Source of the DNA: Phanerochaete sordida
Lineage: Eukaryota > Basidiomycota > Agaricomycetes > Polyporales > Phanerochaetaceae
Assembly: GCA_019973155.2 (NCBI GenBank)
Contig: BPQB01000057.1
Coordinates: 124,001 to 188,000 of the forward strand
DNA length: 64,000 bases
Direction: 5' to 3'
Shown piece by piece: positions 33,791-45,695 of this stretch. A program made the position numbers and the translations under genes. The notes under the pieces were generated by a model. That model saw only the letters and a program-made list of their open reading frames with translations, made no database searches and was not told where the DNA came from. Within the stretch, counting starts at the first letter, position 1; every line of letters begins with the position of its first letter.

Positions 33791-36250
33791 CTACCAAACT
33801 CTCCCAAGCATTGGGATCTTGTGCGCCGCGCTGATGTCCATCCATGCGCCCATCACTTCGCGGTCTTCGCCTTCGAGAGTCTGTAGTTTCTCCGTCAGGG
33901 CGTTGCTCGGGAATATACTACTGTCGACGCTGCAGATGGTCCCGTTTTGCGGAAGCTTGCCTTCCCTGAAGTAGTCGCGAATAGCCTTCGCGCTGCAGAG
34001 TGATGTCGCTGCGATCGTACAGTGCTGGTGTAAACATGAGTACCCTTTGCGGCAGGCAGGACAGAAGCTCCATACCCCTGCGGAATCTTGCTGCAGCACC
34101 ACGGAATTATTGAAGCCGTGCGACATCTTCCAAGCGCTGCAAACGTTCGTTATGACATACCAATGCCTATGCTTCCGGTGATAGGAACGTACTGGGCTAG
34201 AGGAGTCACAGGGTCGGCGGTGTTCCCGATGATGAGCAGCGGGAAGGATGTGTTTGCAACGAAAGGGCCCGCGAATCGCTCTACAGGCCTCGTTCTCCAT
34301 CCTCTATATAAGCAGTCAGCATAAAATTTTGCGTGAGGCTAGGAGAGATAACGGTTGAGGAACTCACGAGCAGGATATACGGATAGGCCACATGTCTGCG
34401 AATTCGGATATCTTACTCAATTGTCCATAGTACTCCTCCAAAATCGGGACGGTGTCGTCGCCACGCGAAGCGGCGGCATCACCACAGGCGATTGCGATGG
34501 TAGCGTCGAGGTTCGCCAGGGGTATGGGGCGAGGAGCTGGGGGTTCGCCTGGACAGTTGCAGCTGAAGGGCGCCTGCACTGGCACCATTCCAAGAATGCG
34601 CCCAAGCTCCAGTCCGTCACCCTTCTCGAGCTGCGCGAGGGCATGCAGGATGATTATCGAGGTATATATCGGAGTCATGGCCGTGACGCCGTATGGGAAG
34701 TATACCAGCGCGAAAAGCGCAGCTCGTGCCAGCTTGTAGTCGATGATTCCGTATTCTTTGCCCGTTGTGCCGTTGTAAACGGGTAGCGGCTGCTTCTTGA
34801 GGTTGGTAAAAATGGCGTTGAGACGCGCATGCACCTTATCCGAGGTCGACTCATAGAGTGGGCATTCAGGACCAGCAGAAACACAGGCGTCGATAATCAT
34901 GCCGAGCGCCTTGTCGGTGTCCTGCAAGTTGTTCGCCCATGTGCCTGCATAGTAGTCGTCCGCGTCCACGACACCTGCACGAGTTAAGTAGATGGAAGTT
35001 GAATATGGACGCAGATGGGCATACCGTCAATGATAAGCCGACCGACATTATCCTGGTAGTATGTGAGCAAGCGAAGCACTACACGGCTCATAGAAAGTAT
35101 TATCGTACCGGGAACATGGCAGCAAATCTGACCAAAATGTCAGTCGCATATGCAGCAAAGCAAGCTTCACAAGAACGTACGTGGCGCCGAGAATAGTCCC
35201 ATATCTATGCGTTTCTTCGTTAGCTAAATGGTATACAAAAGGGCGAGAAAGACCTACGAAACGCCCCAGTACTGAAGCTTATCGGTCCCATGGGCACGAA
35301 CGATGCTTAACATGTCCCTTGCTACCAGAGCCGTACCGACGTATGGCGACGCGTGGGACGAGGCCCTACCCGCAATAGCGCTTTGCACCTGAGCCCGTGC
35401 CCACAAGCGAGGCAGGGCGTCGGCGGACGTGTTCAAGCCGGGGTCTCCCTCCACGCGGATACGCCATGCTGCCGCCTCGGCTTCATCCGGGAAGAAGACA
35501 ACTTGAGGGGTCGTACGCCCAACTCCCCTGACCTGTGTAAGATAAATTTCCAGGTAGGACGTGCAAGCAGCACCTTACCGCGGATCGAAGCCGATGATGT
35601 CGAATTCTTCACCTATGAGCCTCTGGAAGCTGTCGCCAATTTCCAGAGCGATGAAGCCAACGCCCGAGCCCCCGGGTCCACCTGCCCAAGTAGGATATAA
35701 ATCAGTTAAAGGGATTCGGTCATGCAAGCTTGGCTGCGGATAAGCACCTGGGTTGAAGAGAATGGGGCCTCTGTACTTCTCGTCGCCGGGGCCGTACTTC
35801 GACGGAATCTTGACCATCGCGACCCCAGCTTGAGGACCGTCGGGCTTAGCATAGTCCAACGGGACCTTGGACACGATCAGCTTTTGTATCACTCACGGAA
35901 CGCAGTAGCTGACCATCAAACGCGCGCACTCCTTGCCGGAGTAGCAAGAGACCCAGGACAGCGAGTCCACGGTACTGGGGGGAATCTGTTTGCCACCATC
36001 AGCAGGATGGTCAGTTGCAGATAATACTTGCACCTACATCATCCCAGACAGCCTCTGGGTCCGAGGGAGCGACGCGCAGTTCGTGCCGAGGGGACGCGTG
36101 CTTGTTGGTCAGGGCGCCGAGGAGACCCTTTGCCAGCGCGAAGCTGCCGACGAGCAGCAGGACGCGCCATAGTAGCGCGCCGCGAAGGCTTCTCTTTGGC
36201 TTCCTGTCTCCGAACGTCGGGTTCGCTACTGCGAGGTGCTTGTCGTCCAT
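33791..36250 (-). CDS. TAP-like alpha/beta hydrolase, array copy B
   Basis: Same plan as its neighbours. The ATG at 36250 begins MDDKHLAVANP, followed by basic residues and the anchor LLWRVLLLVGSFALAKGLL. Then VPLDYAKPDG, GGPGGSGV with FDIIGFDPR, elbow GVSYG (serine codon split by intron 35205-35257), the lid and substrate region DADDYYAGTWANNLQDTDKA, acid NTADPVTP and histidine HCTIAATS. The C-terminal TAP domain ends AIRDYFREGKLPQNGTIC and GRVW at 33791. The intron pattern matches copies A and C. Closer to copy C than to A in the anchor and lid. The frame is unbroken at all joins checked. Substrate unknown. Confidence 0.88.
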
Positions 36251-36742
36251 GGTGGATGATGGACGAGCGTAGGACGCGACTCATGCCGATCGCGCCTTTT
36301 ATGCAAGACCGTGGGACGTGACCGCAGCTACTTGGTCGTGCGGTCACAAGCGGATGCACCCAATTGGAGTGCGTCATGTGGATCGCTGCGTAGATAGGGT
36401 GTGCGAGGGTACAGAATGCCCGGAGGGTCCAGACTGGGCCGGCGATTGAGGCGCGCCATTAGGAGGAGGAGACCCAGCGTGAAAGCGTACACGAATTAGA
36501 CAGGCTTAAGGCTAAACACTTGTACAACGATTGTCGGAATTTCGCTCTGCGTCTTTCGCAAGTTGCACAGACGGACGGCGGTAGTGGTGGACGCAGTCGT
36601 TGTCAAAACCGACGAACGCGGAAACGTGAGCAGGTGTCAGGGGTCTCGTGCTCAGACCGGTCACCAGGCGAGCCGGGGTCCGCGAGGTACTTGAGAAGGG
36701 TGTGTATACTGGCATTCGGGAGCGCAGAACGTTCCAAACAAT
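36251..36742. other. Spacer between hydrolase copies B and C
   Basis: 492 bp holding the promoter of copy B and the 3' end of copy C. A frame here on the plus strand is antisense-side noise. Nothing else seen. Confidence 0.5.
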
Positions 36743-39199
36743 TTACAAAACTCTACCAAGCTTCGGAATCTCGACAGCCGCTGCAATCTCCTTCCACGCC
36801 TCCAGCACAGCGAAGTCCTCAGCGCTCAGGGCGTGCACGCGCGGGGCCACGGCATCCGTCGGGAAGATGGTGCTCTCGACGCTGCAGACCGTGCCGTTCT
36901 TCGGGAGCTTGCCGTCCCTGAAGTATTCGCGAACGATCTTGGCGCTGCAGAGCGAGGTGGCAGAAAGTGAGCAGTGCTGCATGGCGAGGTCTGTCAGTAG
37001 AACGCTCTGGAAAGTAGCGATGGGCGTACCCCTGCAGAGTCCTGATGCAGGACGACCGAGTTGTCGAAGCCTCGCGACATTTTCCGAGCGCTGTAACAAA
37101 GTAATGTCAGAAAAATCAAGCGTGTATGTCGAAAGAAGCCGTACTGGGTCAGTGGCGTCACAGGATCAGCAGTGTTGCCAATGAGGAGTAACGGGAACGA
37201 TGTGTTTGCAACAAACGGTCCCGCGAACCGCTCGACAGGCCTCGCTCTCCAACCTCTGCAAATGCCAAGGGATGCGTTTCATCAGCTGGCAGAACTTGCC
37301 CCATGACATGCAGACACGTACATGCAGGCAAGCGTGACGGCCCACTGGTCCGCAAACTCGGTACCCTTTGCGAGCTCCTCAAAGAATTCCTCTAGGTCTT
37401 CAATGGTGTCGTCCGCATGTGCGGCATCGGAATCCGAGCAGGCGATGGCGGTGCTGGCCTCGAGCCACAGGAACGGAACGACGGTGGGCTTCCCGGGCTC
37501 ACCGGGGCAGCTGCAGCTGAACGGCGGCTCGACCGGCACGAGGTGCGTGAGGCGCCCGAAGGGCAGCCCGTCGCCCTTCTCGACGTGCGCGAGGGCATTG
37601 AGGAAGTTTTGCGCGGGATAGTCGGCGCTGATGTTCGTGCCGCCGTTCGGCGAGTAGAGCAGCATGAAGAGCGCGGTGCGCACGAGCTTGTAGTCGACGA
37701 GCCCGTACTCCCTGCCGGATGTGCTGTTGTAGATCGGCAACGGCTGCTTCTTCAGGTTATCGAAGATGCTCGTCAAGCGTGCGTGCACCTTGTCCGTCGT
37801 AGATTCGTATAGAGCGCATTTCGTAGGTCCTGCGGCTACGCAGGCGTCGAGTATCATGCGAAGAGCGGTGTCGGTGTCGATCAGGTTGTTGGACCAGCTG
37901 CCGGCGTAGTAATCGTCTGCATCCACGACGCCTTTCAAAGAGGTTAGATGCCATGAAGACGCAATCGACGGGGCCAGTGTGCTTACCGTCGATGATCAGT
38001 CGTCCTACGTTGTCCTATATAACGATAGTCAGGCATTAGATCTGCAAAGCTCGATATTTACGCACAGGGAACATAGCGGCATAGCTGGAGGCAATGTCAG
38101 TCAATTGAAGTGAACTTGCGATATATAGAACGCGTACGTTGCACCAAGTATAGTTCCGTATCTAAAGGACTCATCAGCATCCATGAAAAGCGTATTACGA
38201 ACGCGACGACTGACGAAAAGCCCCAATATTGAAGCTTGTCCTGCCCATGGGCCTTGACGATGCTCAGCATGTCCCTGGCAACCAACGCCGTGCTGACGTA
38301 CGGCGACGCGTGCGCCGTCGTCCGATTCGCGATGGCGTTTTGAACCTGAGACCGCGCGTACTGACGTGTGAGGGCGTCGGCAGACGAGTTGATGAGCGGG
38401 TCCCCCTCCACGCGCAGGCGCCACGCGGCACCCTCGGCCTCATCCTCGAAGAACACGATCTGAGGCGTGGTTCGCCCGACGCCTCTGCGCGACATCAGAA
38501 GACGAGAACCGAGCAGAAGAGGAGGAGACCCACCGTGGGTCGAACCCGATGATGTCGAACTCCTCGCCGACGAGCTTCTGTAAGCCCGTGCCGAGCCTTA
38601 TCGCCAACCCTACGCCTGAGCCACCGGGTCCACCTATAATGCGACTAAGTTCTTCCGTCTGGCATAGTCTCAAGGGCAGCCATAGCTTACCGGGATTGAG
38701 GAGAATCGGACCCTTGTACTTCTCGTCTCCAGGAGCAAGCTTCGATGGGACTTTGTATATGGCGATCCCAGCCTGCCGTCCACTTGGTTTGGAGTAATCG
38801 AGAGGGACCTATATCGGCGGTAAGACATTGATTAGAGGCAATCCCAGGGAACTGTACATACCATCAGCATCGCACATTCCTGCCCCGAGTAGCAGGGAGT
38901 CCATGACAATGAATCGATGCTGCTAGGCGGGATCTAGGACGCCAAGATGAGCACGGCCGGGACGCCTAAACAAGCAGACACACCTTGCTCCAGATAGCTT
39001 CTGGGTCATCCGGAGCGACGCGACACTCGTGCGGAGCTGACGCGTCCCGCCCACTGAGCGCGCTGACGACTGCCTGTGCGAGGGCAAAGCTGCCCACAAG
39101 CAGCACCACACGCCAAAAGAGTGCCTTGCGCGTGCTCCCGCGCGGCCGCCGCTCCTCGTAGAAAGGCTCGTCGTCGCGATGTGCCGTCTTCGTGTCCAT
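36743..39199 (-). CDS. TAP-like alpha/beta hydrolase, array copy C
   Basis: Third and promoter-distal copy of the array. ATG 39199 begins MDTKTAHRDDEP, then basic residues and the membrane anchor LFWRVVLLVGSFALAQAVV. It keeps GGPGGSGV, FDIIGFDPR, elbow GFSYG (serine codon split by intron 38162-38214), VDADDYYAGSWSNNLIDTDTA, acid NTADPVTP, histidine HCSLSATS and the C-terminal VREYFRDGKLPKNGTVCS, ending GRVL at 36743. The three copies each span about 2.45 kb with the same exon plan, so they arose by tandem duplication. It stands head-to-head with GTR2 across a 502-bp gap. Likely extracellular or vacuolar peptidase; this is inferred from the anchor and family. Confidence 0.88.
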
Positions 39200-39701
39200 G
39201 TCTGCCCACGTGTGAAGGAGAGCACGAACTCAGGGAGAGCCCGCTGCGAGCGCATCTTATGTACACCACCGTGGGACGCTGGCTGCAGCCGCGGCGCTGG
39301 CGGAGGTGACTCCGCAAAGCCTTGTACCGCGTGCTCCGCTGCGCGCGCAGGCCGCGCAGGGTGCGCAGGGCGCTGCGTGAGCTGCCATGCGGCGCACCCG
39401 GCGATACCGTGGGGTCGTGGACGCGTCGACGCCCTGGACCGATGCTGACATGTCGTCGTGCAGGAGCCTGGGCGGAGTACGGCAGTGATGCCCTGGTACG
39501 TTTCTGCAAGCCGCCGCGAAATGGGAGTTCTGGCTGCCCGGCGACAGTCGAGGTCAGGTAAGAGGTCAAGAAGACGAAAGTAGCTGCGAGAGTGCTCCCG
39601 CCTCCGGGCGCCTCTCTCCACGTGGCGCCGCCGCCAATCCCCCGCGGGCCCGCCCCTCGCGGCCTCCACCTTGGCCTTGACCTCCTCATCCCCCACACCC
39701 C
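39200..39701. promoter_or_regulatory. Bidirectional promoter, hydrolase copy C / GTR2
   Basis: A 502-bp GC-rich gap separates the divergent starts at 39199 (minus) and 39702 (plus), so it must serve both genes. No consensus TATA was seen. Confidence 0.5.
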
Positions 39702-41328
39702 ATGGCGTCCTCACGCTCATCGAGCCATGTCGGGCTGAACTCCTCCTTCTACGGCTCGACCGCGTTCATCCCAGTGAACGGCAGCGGCGCGCTCGCGGAC
39801 CCGGTCCTGCGCACGAAGATCCTGCTGATGGGCATGCGCCGGTGCGTCCTGCGGCTCCCGTTGCCCTGCGGGCGTGGCGCTGACGGTGCGCAGGAGCGGG
39901 AAGACGTCGATCCAGGAGGTGCTCTTCCACGCGCTCCCGCCGAAGCAGACGTTCTACCTCGAGATGACGACGCGCGTGTCGCGGCACACCTACGAGTGAG
40001 TGCGTCGCGCGCCCCCCGCCCACCTGTGCGCCGCTCACGCCCTGCAGCACTGTGATTCCGCTCGAGATATGGGACTGTCCCGGGACTGCGACCCTCGATA
40101 CGCTCGAGGCCCCGCTGAGCCAGTTCTCGACGCTCGTGTTCGTGATCGACATTCAGGTGCGTCGTTCTGAACCCGACTGCGGGCATAGGAGCTGAAATGA
40201 GGATGATGCTTCACCAGGACTTCTACCAGCAGCCAATCTCAAAGCTCGCAGACTCAGTCGCGACAGCATACCAGGAGAACCCGGGGATGCACCTCGAGGT
40301 GTTCGTGCATAAGGCCGACGCGCTCTCCGACGAGTATAAAATCGGTGCGTGCGCCCGGGCTACGAGCAAGCAGCGCTCACTGATATCCTGTAGAGAACTT
40401 CAGGCTTATCCAGCAGCGCGTGACGGATGAGCTCATCGACATATCGCCCGAGTACGAGCAGATCCCAATCGAGTTCCACTTGACGTCTATCTACGACCAC
40501 TCTCTCCACGAGGCCTTCTCGCGCGTGCTGCACAAGCTGACACCGTCCCTGCCGTATCTTGAGGATCTGCTCAACGTCTTCTGTGCGGTGCGCGTCGTTG
40601 TACTTTTGCACGTCTCGGATCTAGCTGATGCCTTTGACAGAATTCGCAAGCGTCCAAGGCGTTCCTGTTCGATACTTCGTCACGATTATATGTTGCCACG
40701 GATGCGTCGCCCGTGGATCCTCCAACACATAGCCTCTGCAGCGATTATCTGCAGATGCTGAACTCATTTGGGCCATTATACCGGTCAGTTCCATCTTCGA
40801 ATTTGAAGCTTTTGAAAAGCTTACATCCAGCTCAGGTCAACATCAGCAAGCGTTCCGCGACATCAACAAGTCGCTTCAAGTACTGTGACCTCACCCGCCC
40901 CTTCAGAACCTACCTCGCCCCGTCCCGTCGCCCATGCCATTCCACCTAGTGCGGGCAGTACCCATTCGCCTTTGCCGCCTCTTCCTGAAGACATCCCATC
41001 GCTCAACTCGAGCCAATCCCCGACCGTCATGAGCCCCTCCGTCAGCACCGTAGTCTCACCCAAATCCGGCACACCGACTCCGTCGACGATATTGAGGATG
41101 AAGAACCTGTTCTACCCGAGCGCATCGGCGTCGCTGTCGCCGAACGCCTCGGGCGCGGGCACGACGGTGACGTACCACCTCGTCACTCCGCGGCTCGCGC
41201 TGCTGGCGGTGCTTCCGACGGCCATCTTCGAGACACGGCGAGGTCTGGTTGAGTACAACGTCGTGTTCTTCCGCGAAGGCGTGCAGGAGATATGCGAGGT
41301 CGAGGAAGAGGCGAGAAAAGTCGGCTGA
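39702..41328 (+). CDS. GTR2: Rag-type GTPase Gtr2 (RagC/D homologue)
   Basis: Partner of Gtr1 in the vacuolar EGO complex that relays amino-acid status to TORC1. ATG 39702 starts MASSRSSSHVG. The P-loop GMRRSGKT (residues 44-51) spans the first intron. WDCPGTATL is the switch II region, where Rag GTPases depart from the usual DxxG; HKAD is the base-binding motif and LTSIYDHSLHEAFSRVLHKL ends the G domain. The C-terminal roadblock part closes with TYHLVTPRLALLAVLPTAIF and a final EEARKVG. Between ADSLCSDYLQMLNSFGPLY-like sequence (here HSLCSDYLQMLNSFGPLY) and the last block lies a Ser/Pro-rich insertion of roughly 70-80 residues not usual for yeast Gtr2. Seven or so exons, all joins in frame. 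Divergent from the hydrolase array. Confidence 0.92.
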
Positions 41329-43700
41329 GTGTGCGCTCCCTCGCGTTTGAGAGTGGCTATGTATATGAGAGCAAATCACTTCGCAGCCAAGCTCTATCTA
41401 ATGCTGTTACATAGACGTCGGGAAAGCTAACTTGCGCATTTCGTATAGTTCAAAAGGACGGCAATTGTCAGCTGACAGACGATGCTGCTCTTCATCCTGT
41501 TTGCCTCGGAAGGAACCTTTGCAGGCCTCGCGACAGGACAGACGGAGAAGAGAAGCTAAAGTAATGCGCCCGTTCAGCTATTGCTATACGAAGACCTGGT
41601 ACGCTCGGTCAGACTTGCATTCTGCGCTAGCCGTCGAGCGCATTTCCAAAACTTCGCTAAGCGCGATCACACCTCGAAATCAGGTTTCCCAATCTCGAGA
41701 GATATTTGAGACCTTTCATGCGCCCCACTGCCACGATGCGGATACAGCATTTCCAGGTCGCGTATCTCGCAACGCCAAGGTCAGGCAACCAGACCAACAC
41801 AGCCAGACCTCTTCGAAGGCCTGTCATCCTGGCTCACATGGTTAAGATCCAGGGCGAGAAGAAGAGGAAAGAGGGGATCAGGAAAACAAGGAGGGGAAAC
41901 CGGGGAAATCTCACCTAAATGGACAGGGCGTGGACTCTTCAAGCTTCGGTGCGCAGTTTGTCTCTAAAGCTGTTTTTATGTGGGAACTTTGAATACATAT
42001 ATTACGCAGAATATATACTCAAGATGATCAGTTGCTATCTAAGTAGGTACACGACAAAATTGGGTATACTCTCGAGAACTGTCTACTCAGTACTACTGGT
42101 ATTGTGATATAGCGACTCACCGGCGACATAAATACGCGGGAGAAATAGCAGCAAAACTCTGCAAATCTACGAGTAATTCGAGCTAGGGTTAGGGGATAGC
42201 TAGGCGCCCATTTCCCGATCGGGGCGCATTCTTGCTCGGAGAGCAAGCTACAAGCGGATTTGACGGGTGGCTGAAGCTCTATTTGACTCTTTCCGTGCCT
42301 TGCTAAGTGCTTCCCACGCTCAAGAACCGCGCCGCACCGGAGGAGCCTTTTGAGTTTCTCGAATTTTTGGTGTTCTCGAAGTCCCAGCGGATTTGACGGG
42401 CGGCTGAAGCTGTATTTGACGCTGCTTACCTCTTTCCCGACCTTGGTAAATGCTTCCCACGCCCAAGAACCGTAGGTGCCTTTTGAGTATCTCGAAAGGT
42501 CTGTAATATGCCACCGGCGACCGTGGTCGCTGATGCGACATCATCATGAGCAATGCTCTGCAAGAGGTGGGCAGAAACAGAATTTCAGACATCGTCCCCG
42601 AACTTTCCGCAGACCCCGAATACCCCCTACCCCCACCCCTTGAAGCGCCGGGGCTGATGACGTCAGAGACAGCGCGTGGACGTTCTGCGACGCGGCCCTC
42701 GGAGCGCGACTAGCGGGAACGCCGCTAGGTGCCCTTCGTAGGGCAATGCAACGATGTAGTGAGCATCCTTGTATATTGCCGTAGAAACTGCGTCTTGACG
42801 CTGTCGTCGGTATTGATGCTACTATGTTGTGGGCACTGTTAAGTTTGTGCTGCAGCTCCCAATGTGCATTCTTGCTTGACCGATGTCATGCCTGCGAACT
42901 CTGCGGTTGCGATGCGGACTGCGGTGCACATACTTTTCTCGGGATGTATACCACTGAGCTTGTCCTTCATGTCCTAGATTGCCACATCTATCTGCTGCTG
43001 CGAAGGGATAGCTGCCACTTCCCGTCGCGTCCGTTATGCGAGAGACCAAAGCAGCATGCCTGAATGTATCCTCGCATGTTGTACTACACGGCAGACCAGA
43101 CTGCGTCGCGCAACGAGGGCGACGCGTCTGCGGGCGCTTGCAAGGACTGCACGCGATCGATATCTATGCTGCCGGAGGACAGTTGTGTCGCAGCTGGAAC
43201 GACCACAGTCCATCTCCTCTAAGTCTGGCTGTGCAAGTGCATTGTACGAGCATATCTAAATGCTTTCGTGCAGTAATCGCGGAAGCACCAGACACAGAGC
43301 TCACCTTTGACGGGAAACCGCGAAAACTACACGGTTCAGTCCCCCGACCCCCGACACCGTTTTGAGGCCCTCTCCACCGAGAGCCACATATTCCAGATCC
43401 AGATCTCGCCCATCTCTTGATGCTCTGAGTCCCGTCACGCAGACATCGCGACGTGGAAAATGCATATCCATCATGATATTACTACTGAGAAACTTTACTG
43501 TCATTTGCGCCTGCCAGTCCGCTCCCACGCGCTCTACTCCTTTTGCCGCATGTCGCCACTATGAGAACTGTTAAATACTCACCCCTCCGTCGACGTAGGG
43601 AGCCTAGCTTCTCCTAAGCTGTTGTTCCTCTCAATTACCCCATTGAATCTTTGACCTATTTCACTCGTATTTTACTCCACCAGCAACGCTCACGACTGTG
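41329..43700. other. Gene-poor interval, 2.4 kb
   Basis: No gene was supported. It contains an imperfect direct repeat at 42254-42500. Minus-strand frame 43301-43528 (with VKFLSSNIMMDMHFPRRDV) is open but has no recognised family or splice partners. The last 200 bp should be the promoter of the next gene. Confidence 0.45.
42254..42500 (+). repeat. Imperfect tandem duplication, period about 133 bp
   Basis: GCGGATTTGACGGGTGGCTG at 42254 recurs as GCGGATTTGACGGGCGGCTG at 42387. Both are followed by GAAGCT.TATTTGAC, then GCTTCCCACGC(C/T)CAAGAACCG and GCCTTTTGAGT.TCTCGAA. The two units differ by small insertions and substitutions, so the duplication is old. No coding content. Confidence 0.8.
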
Positions 43701-44922
43701 ATGCCGCCGGTCGTAACACCACCATCTTACAATCTCGATGATCCTCCAACAGTCGTTGTCCGCGATCAAAATGCCACTTCTGACGCCAGAGCTGCCGGTG
43801 AGACTACACCTGATGTCGATACCAGTCATCTTAGGACACTCACGCGCTGCGATAGGTGGCGAACCTGACACTGTCACGTCAACCATCGCTTCCCGTGGCA
43901 AGATTGCGCTTACACAAGTCATTGTCATTCTCCACGACCATGTTCTGTATCTCAAACTGGACAGCCAACTTCCATGCTACACCAAGCACCTCGACGAGTT
44001 CTTACTTGCAGTCGATTGTACGATTGCCATTGGAGGTATCGCTGTTCAAGAGAGTACTCTCAAGCGTGAATGGGACACGCTCTGCGATGCCTTCAAGAGA
44101 ACCCGACAGGTATCGCACAGCCACAGCTCGACTATCATCATGTATGTTCGCAATATTTTATGATGTGCTCTGTCTGACTATTTGCCCTTTCAATAACAGG
44201 GCAGTGACTGTGTCCTTGATGTGCAGCCTGCTGACTATATCATCGAGCAACCGCTACTATGCCTGGATAACCCTCCCAGGCTCCTTGTCCATTTGCTGCT
44301 GCTTTGTCTCCCTGCTGCACGCACGAGTTCAGGCAGGCCACATGGGCGAGATTACGGAGCACAGGGCAACCAACGCATCCCGAAATCTCTACTATTGGCT
44401 AACGCACGATAGGCACTTCCAGCGCTCGGCGACCAAGAAGGTGTTCACTGCCACGATAGCTTGGCGTCTTTGGTACGTTTTTAGTGTGATAAGGTGGAAT
44501 GCCGGCTGACGGGCGAGCCATCGTAGGGCATACATCACACTCGCATTTCACGTGGTCCTCCTACTCTGGGCCACTCTGTCATCCGGAGGATCCATGATCT
44601 CCATCGCTTCTGAAATTGTAAAGCAGTATCAAAGCTATGATGCGCTGTTACAAGGCATCAAGGCAGAGGATCGAACCCCGAGGCACGAATCTCATCCCTC
44701 TATTCCCTGCAACCTCCTCGTCATTTCCATTGCTGTCGTCGGATTATTGCACATGGCATACATCAGCGTACGCCTTGGGGATCTGCTCTTTTCCCACGCA
44801 CCGATCGAAGGCGGACATGCAGAAAGGGCGTCCGGCAATCACAATCATAGTGACAGGCTGTAAGTATATTTCCCATCACATGTTGCATGGATTGTACTGA
44901 TTTATTGGACAGATCCCGCTGA
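43701..44922 (+). CDS. Orphan multi-pass membrane protein, 332 residues
   Basis: Five exons (43701-43797, 43856-44141, 44200-44472, 44527-44859, 44913-44922) sum to 999 nt, an exact multiple of three, with good donors and acceptors at each join. The N-terminal 30 residues (MPPVVTPPSYNLDDPP) are hydrophilic. A middle part ends WDTLCDAFKRTRQ. The second half holds four hydrophobic spans: IIMAVTVSLMCSLLTI, ITLPGSLSICCCFVSLLH, YITLAFHVVLLLWATL and NLLVISIAVVGLLHMAYI. No family was recognised. Many Agaricomycete genomes encode small multi-pass proteins of unknown role. The first exons are less certain than the membrane half. Confidence 0.6.
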
Positions 44923-45695
44923 AGTTCGTACGTTACGACGTAGTGACATGTAGCCTTTTCGCGTCTACCGCGTGATGCCTCTCACTATGCTGCCTCTCGC
45001 TACGCAGCCTCAGGTCTAGGACCGATGACACATTTGGACGTATCCACACAGTATACTCTAAGCCATTATCATGCCCACTGCGTCTCTGTCATACAACCGG
45101 ACTTTATTCTTGTAGATTTGTACTATTATCCTGATAGCAGCGTGTATCAAGTTTATGTCTGACTCCCACTTACCATCGTACATCACTCTATTCCTTTACT
45201 GGTGCACAGACATGGTGTCGAATGTGCTAAAGCAATATCCCATCACACAAGCCCAAAGCTCGAGCCCTCGCCTATGTGCTAGCTTTGAGGCCTGGAGACA
45301 AAATCATCAGCTCAATAGTATTCACGTGTCTCACGAGCGCAAAGACTAGCATGATCAAAATATCGAAACTAATGAGGCTCGACGCGCACATGGAAGGCGA
45401 TTCAGCTTCGTCTCATCTTGTATATAGACACTTGCAGCTGCTATCCCAGTCTTGCGCAGATCGAGCGCATTCTCAATGCTGAAGCTACTGCTGCGTCGGA
45501 AAGGATGTCGATCTTCCAGCTGCACATCGATTCGACAAGGCTTGAAGAGTCGGTAACACCTAAGCATGCAGTGGAGTACATATAGTCCCAGGGGCGCAAG
45601 AAATGCTATAGCTACATAACACACAGGTAATAACGATACAAAGCGCACTCAAACACAGCGAACCAGCTCCGTCTCAAACGAAGTCCGCGCCTCCT
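44923..45695. other. Convergent intergenic region, no gene seen
   Basis: Holds the 3' ends of the orphan membrane gene (plus) and the AhpC/TSA-type gene (minus). Short frames only. Confidence 0.5.
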
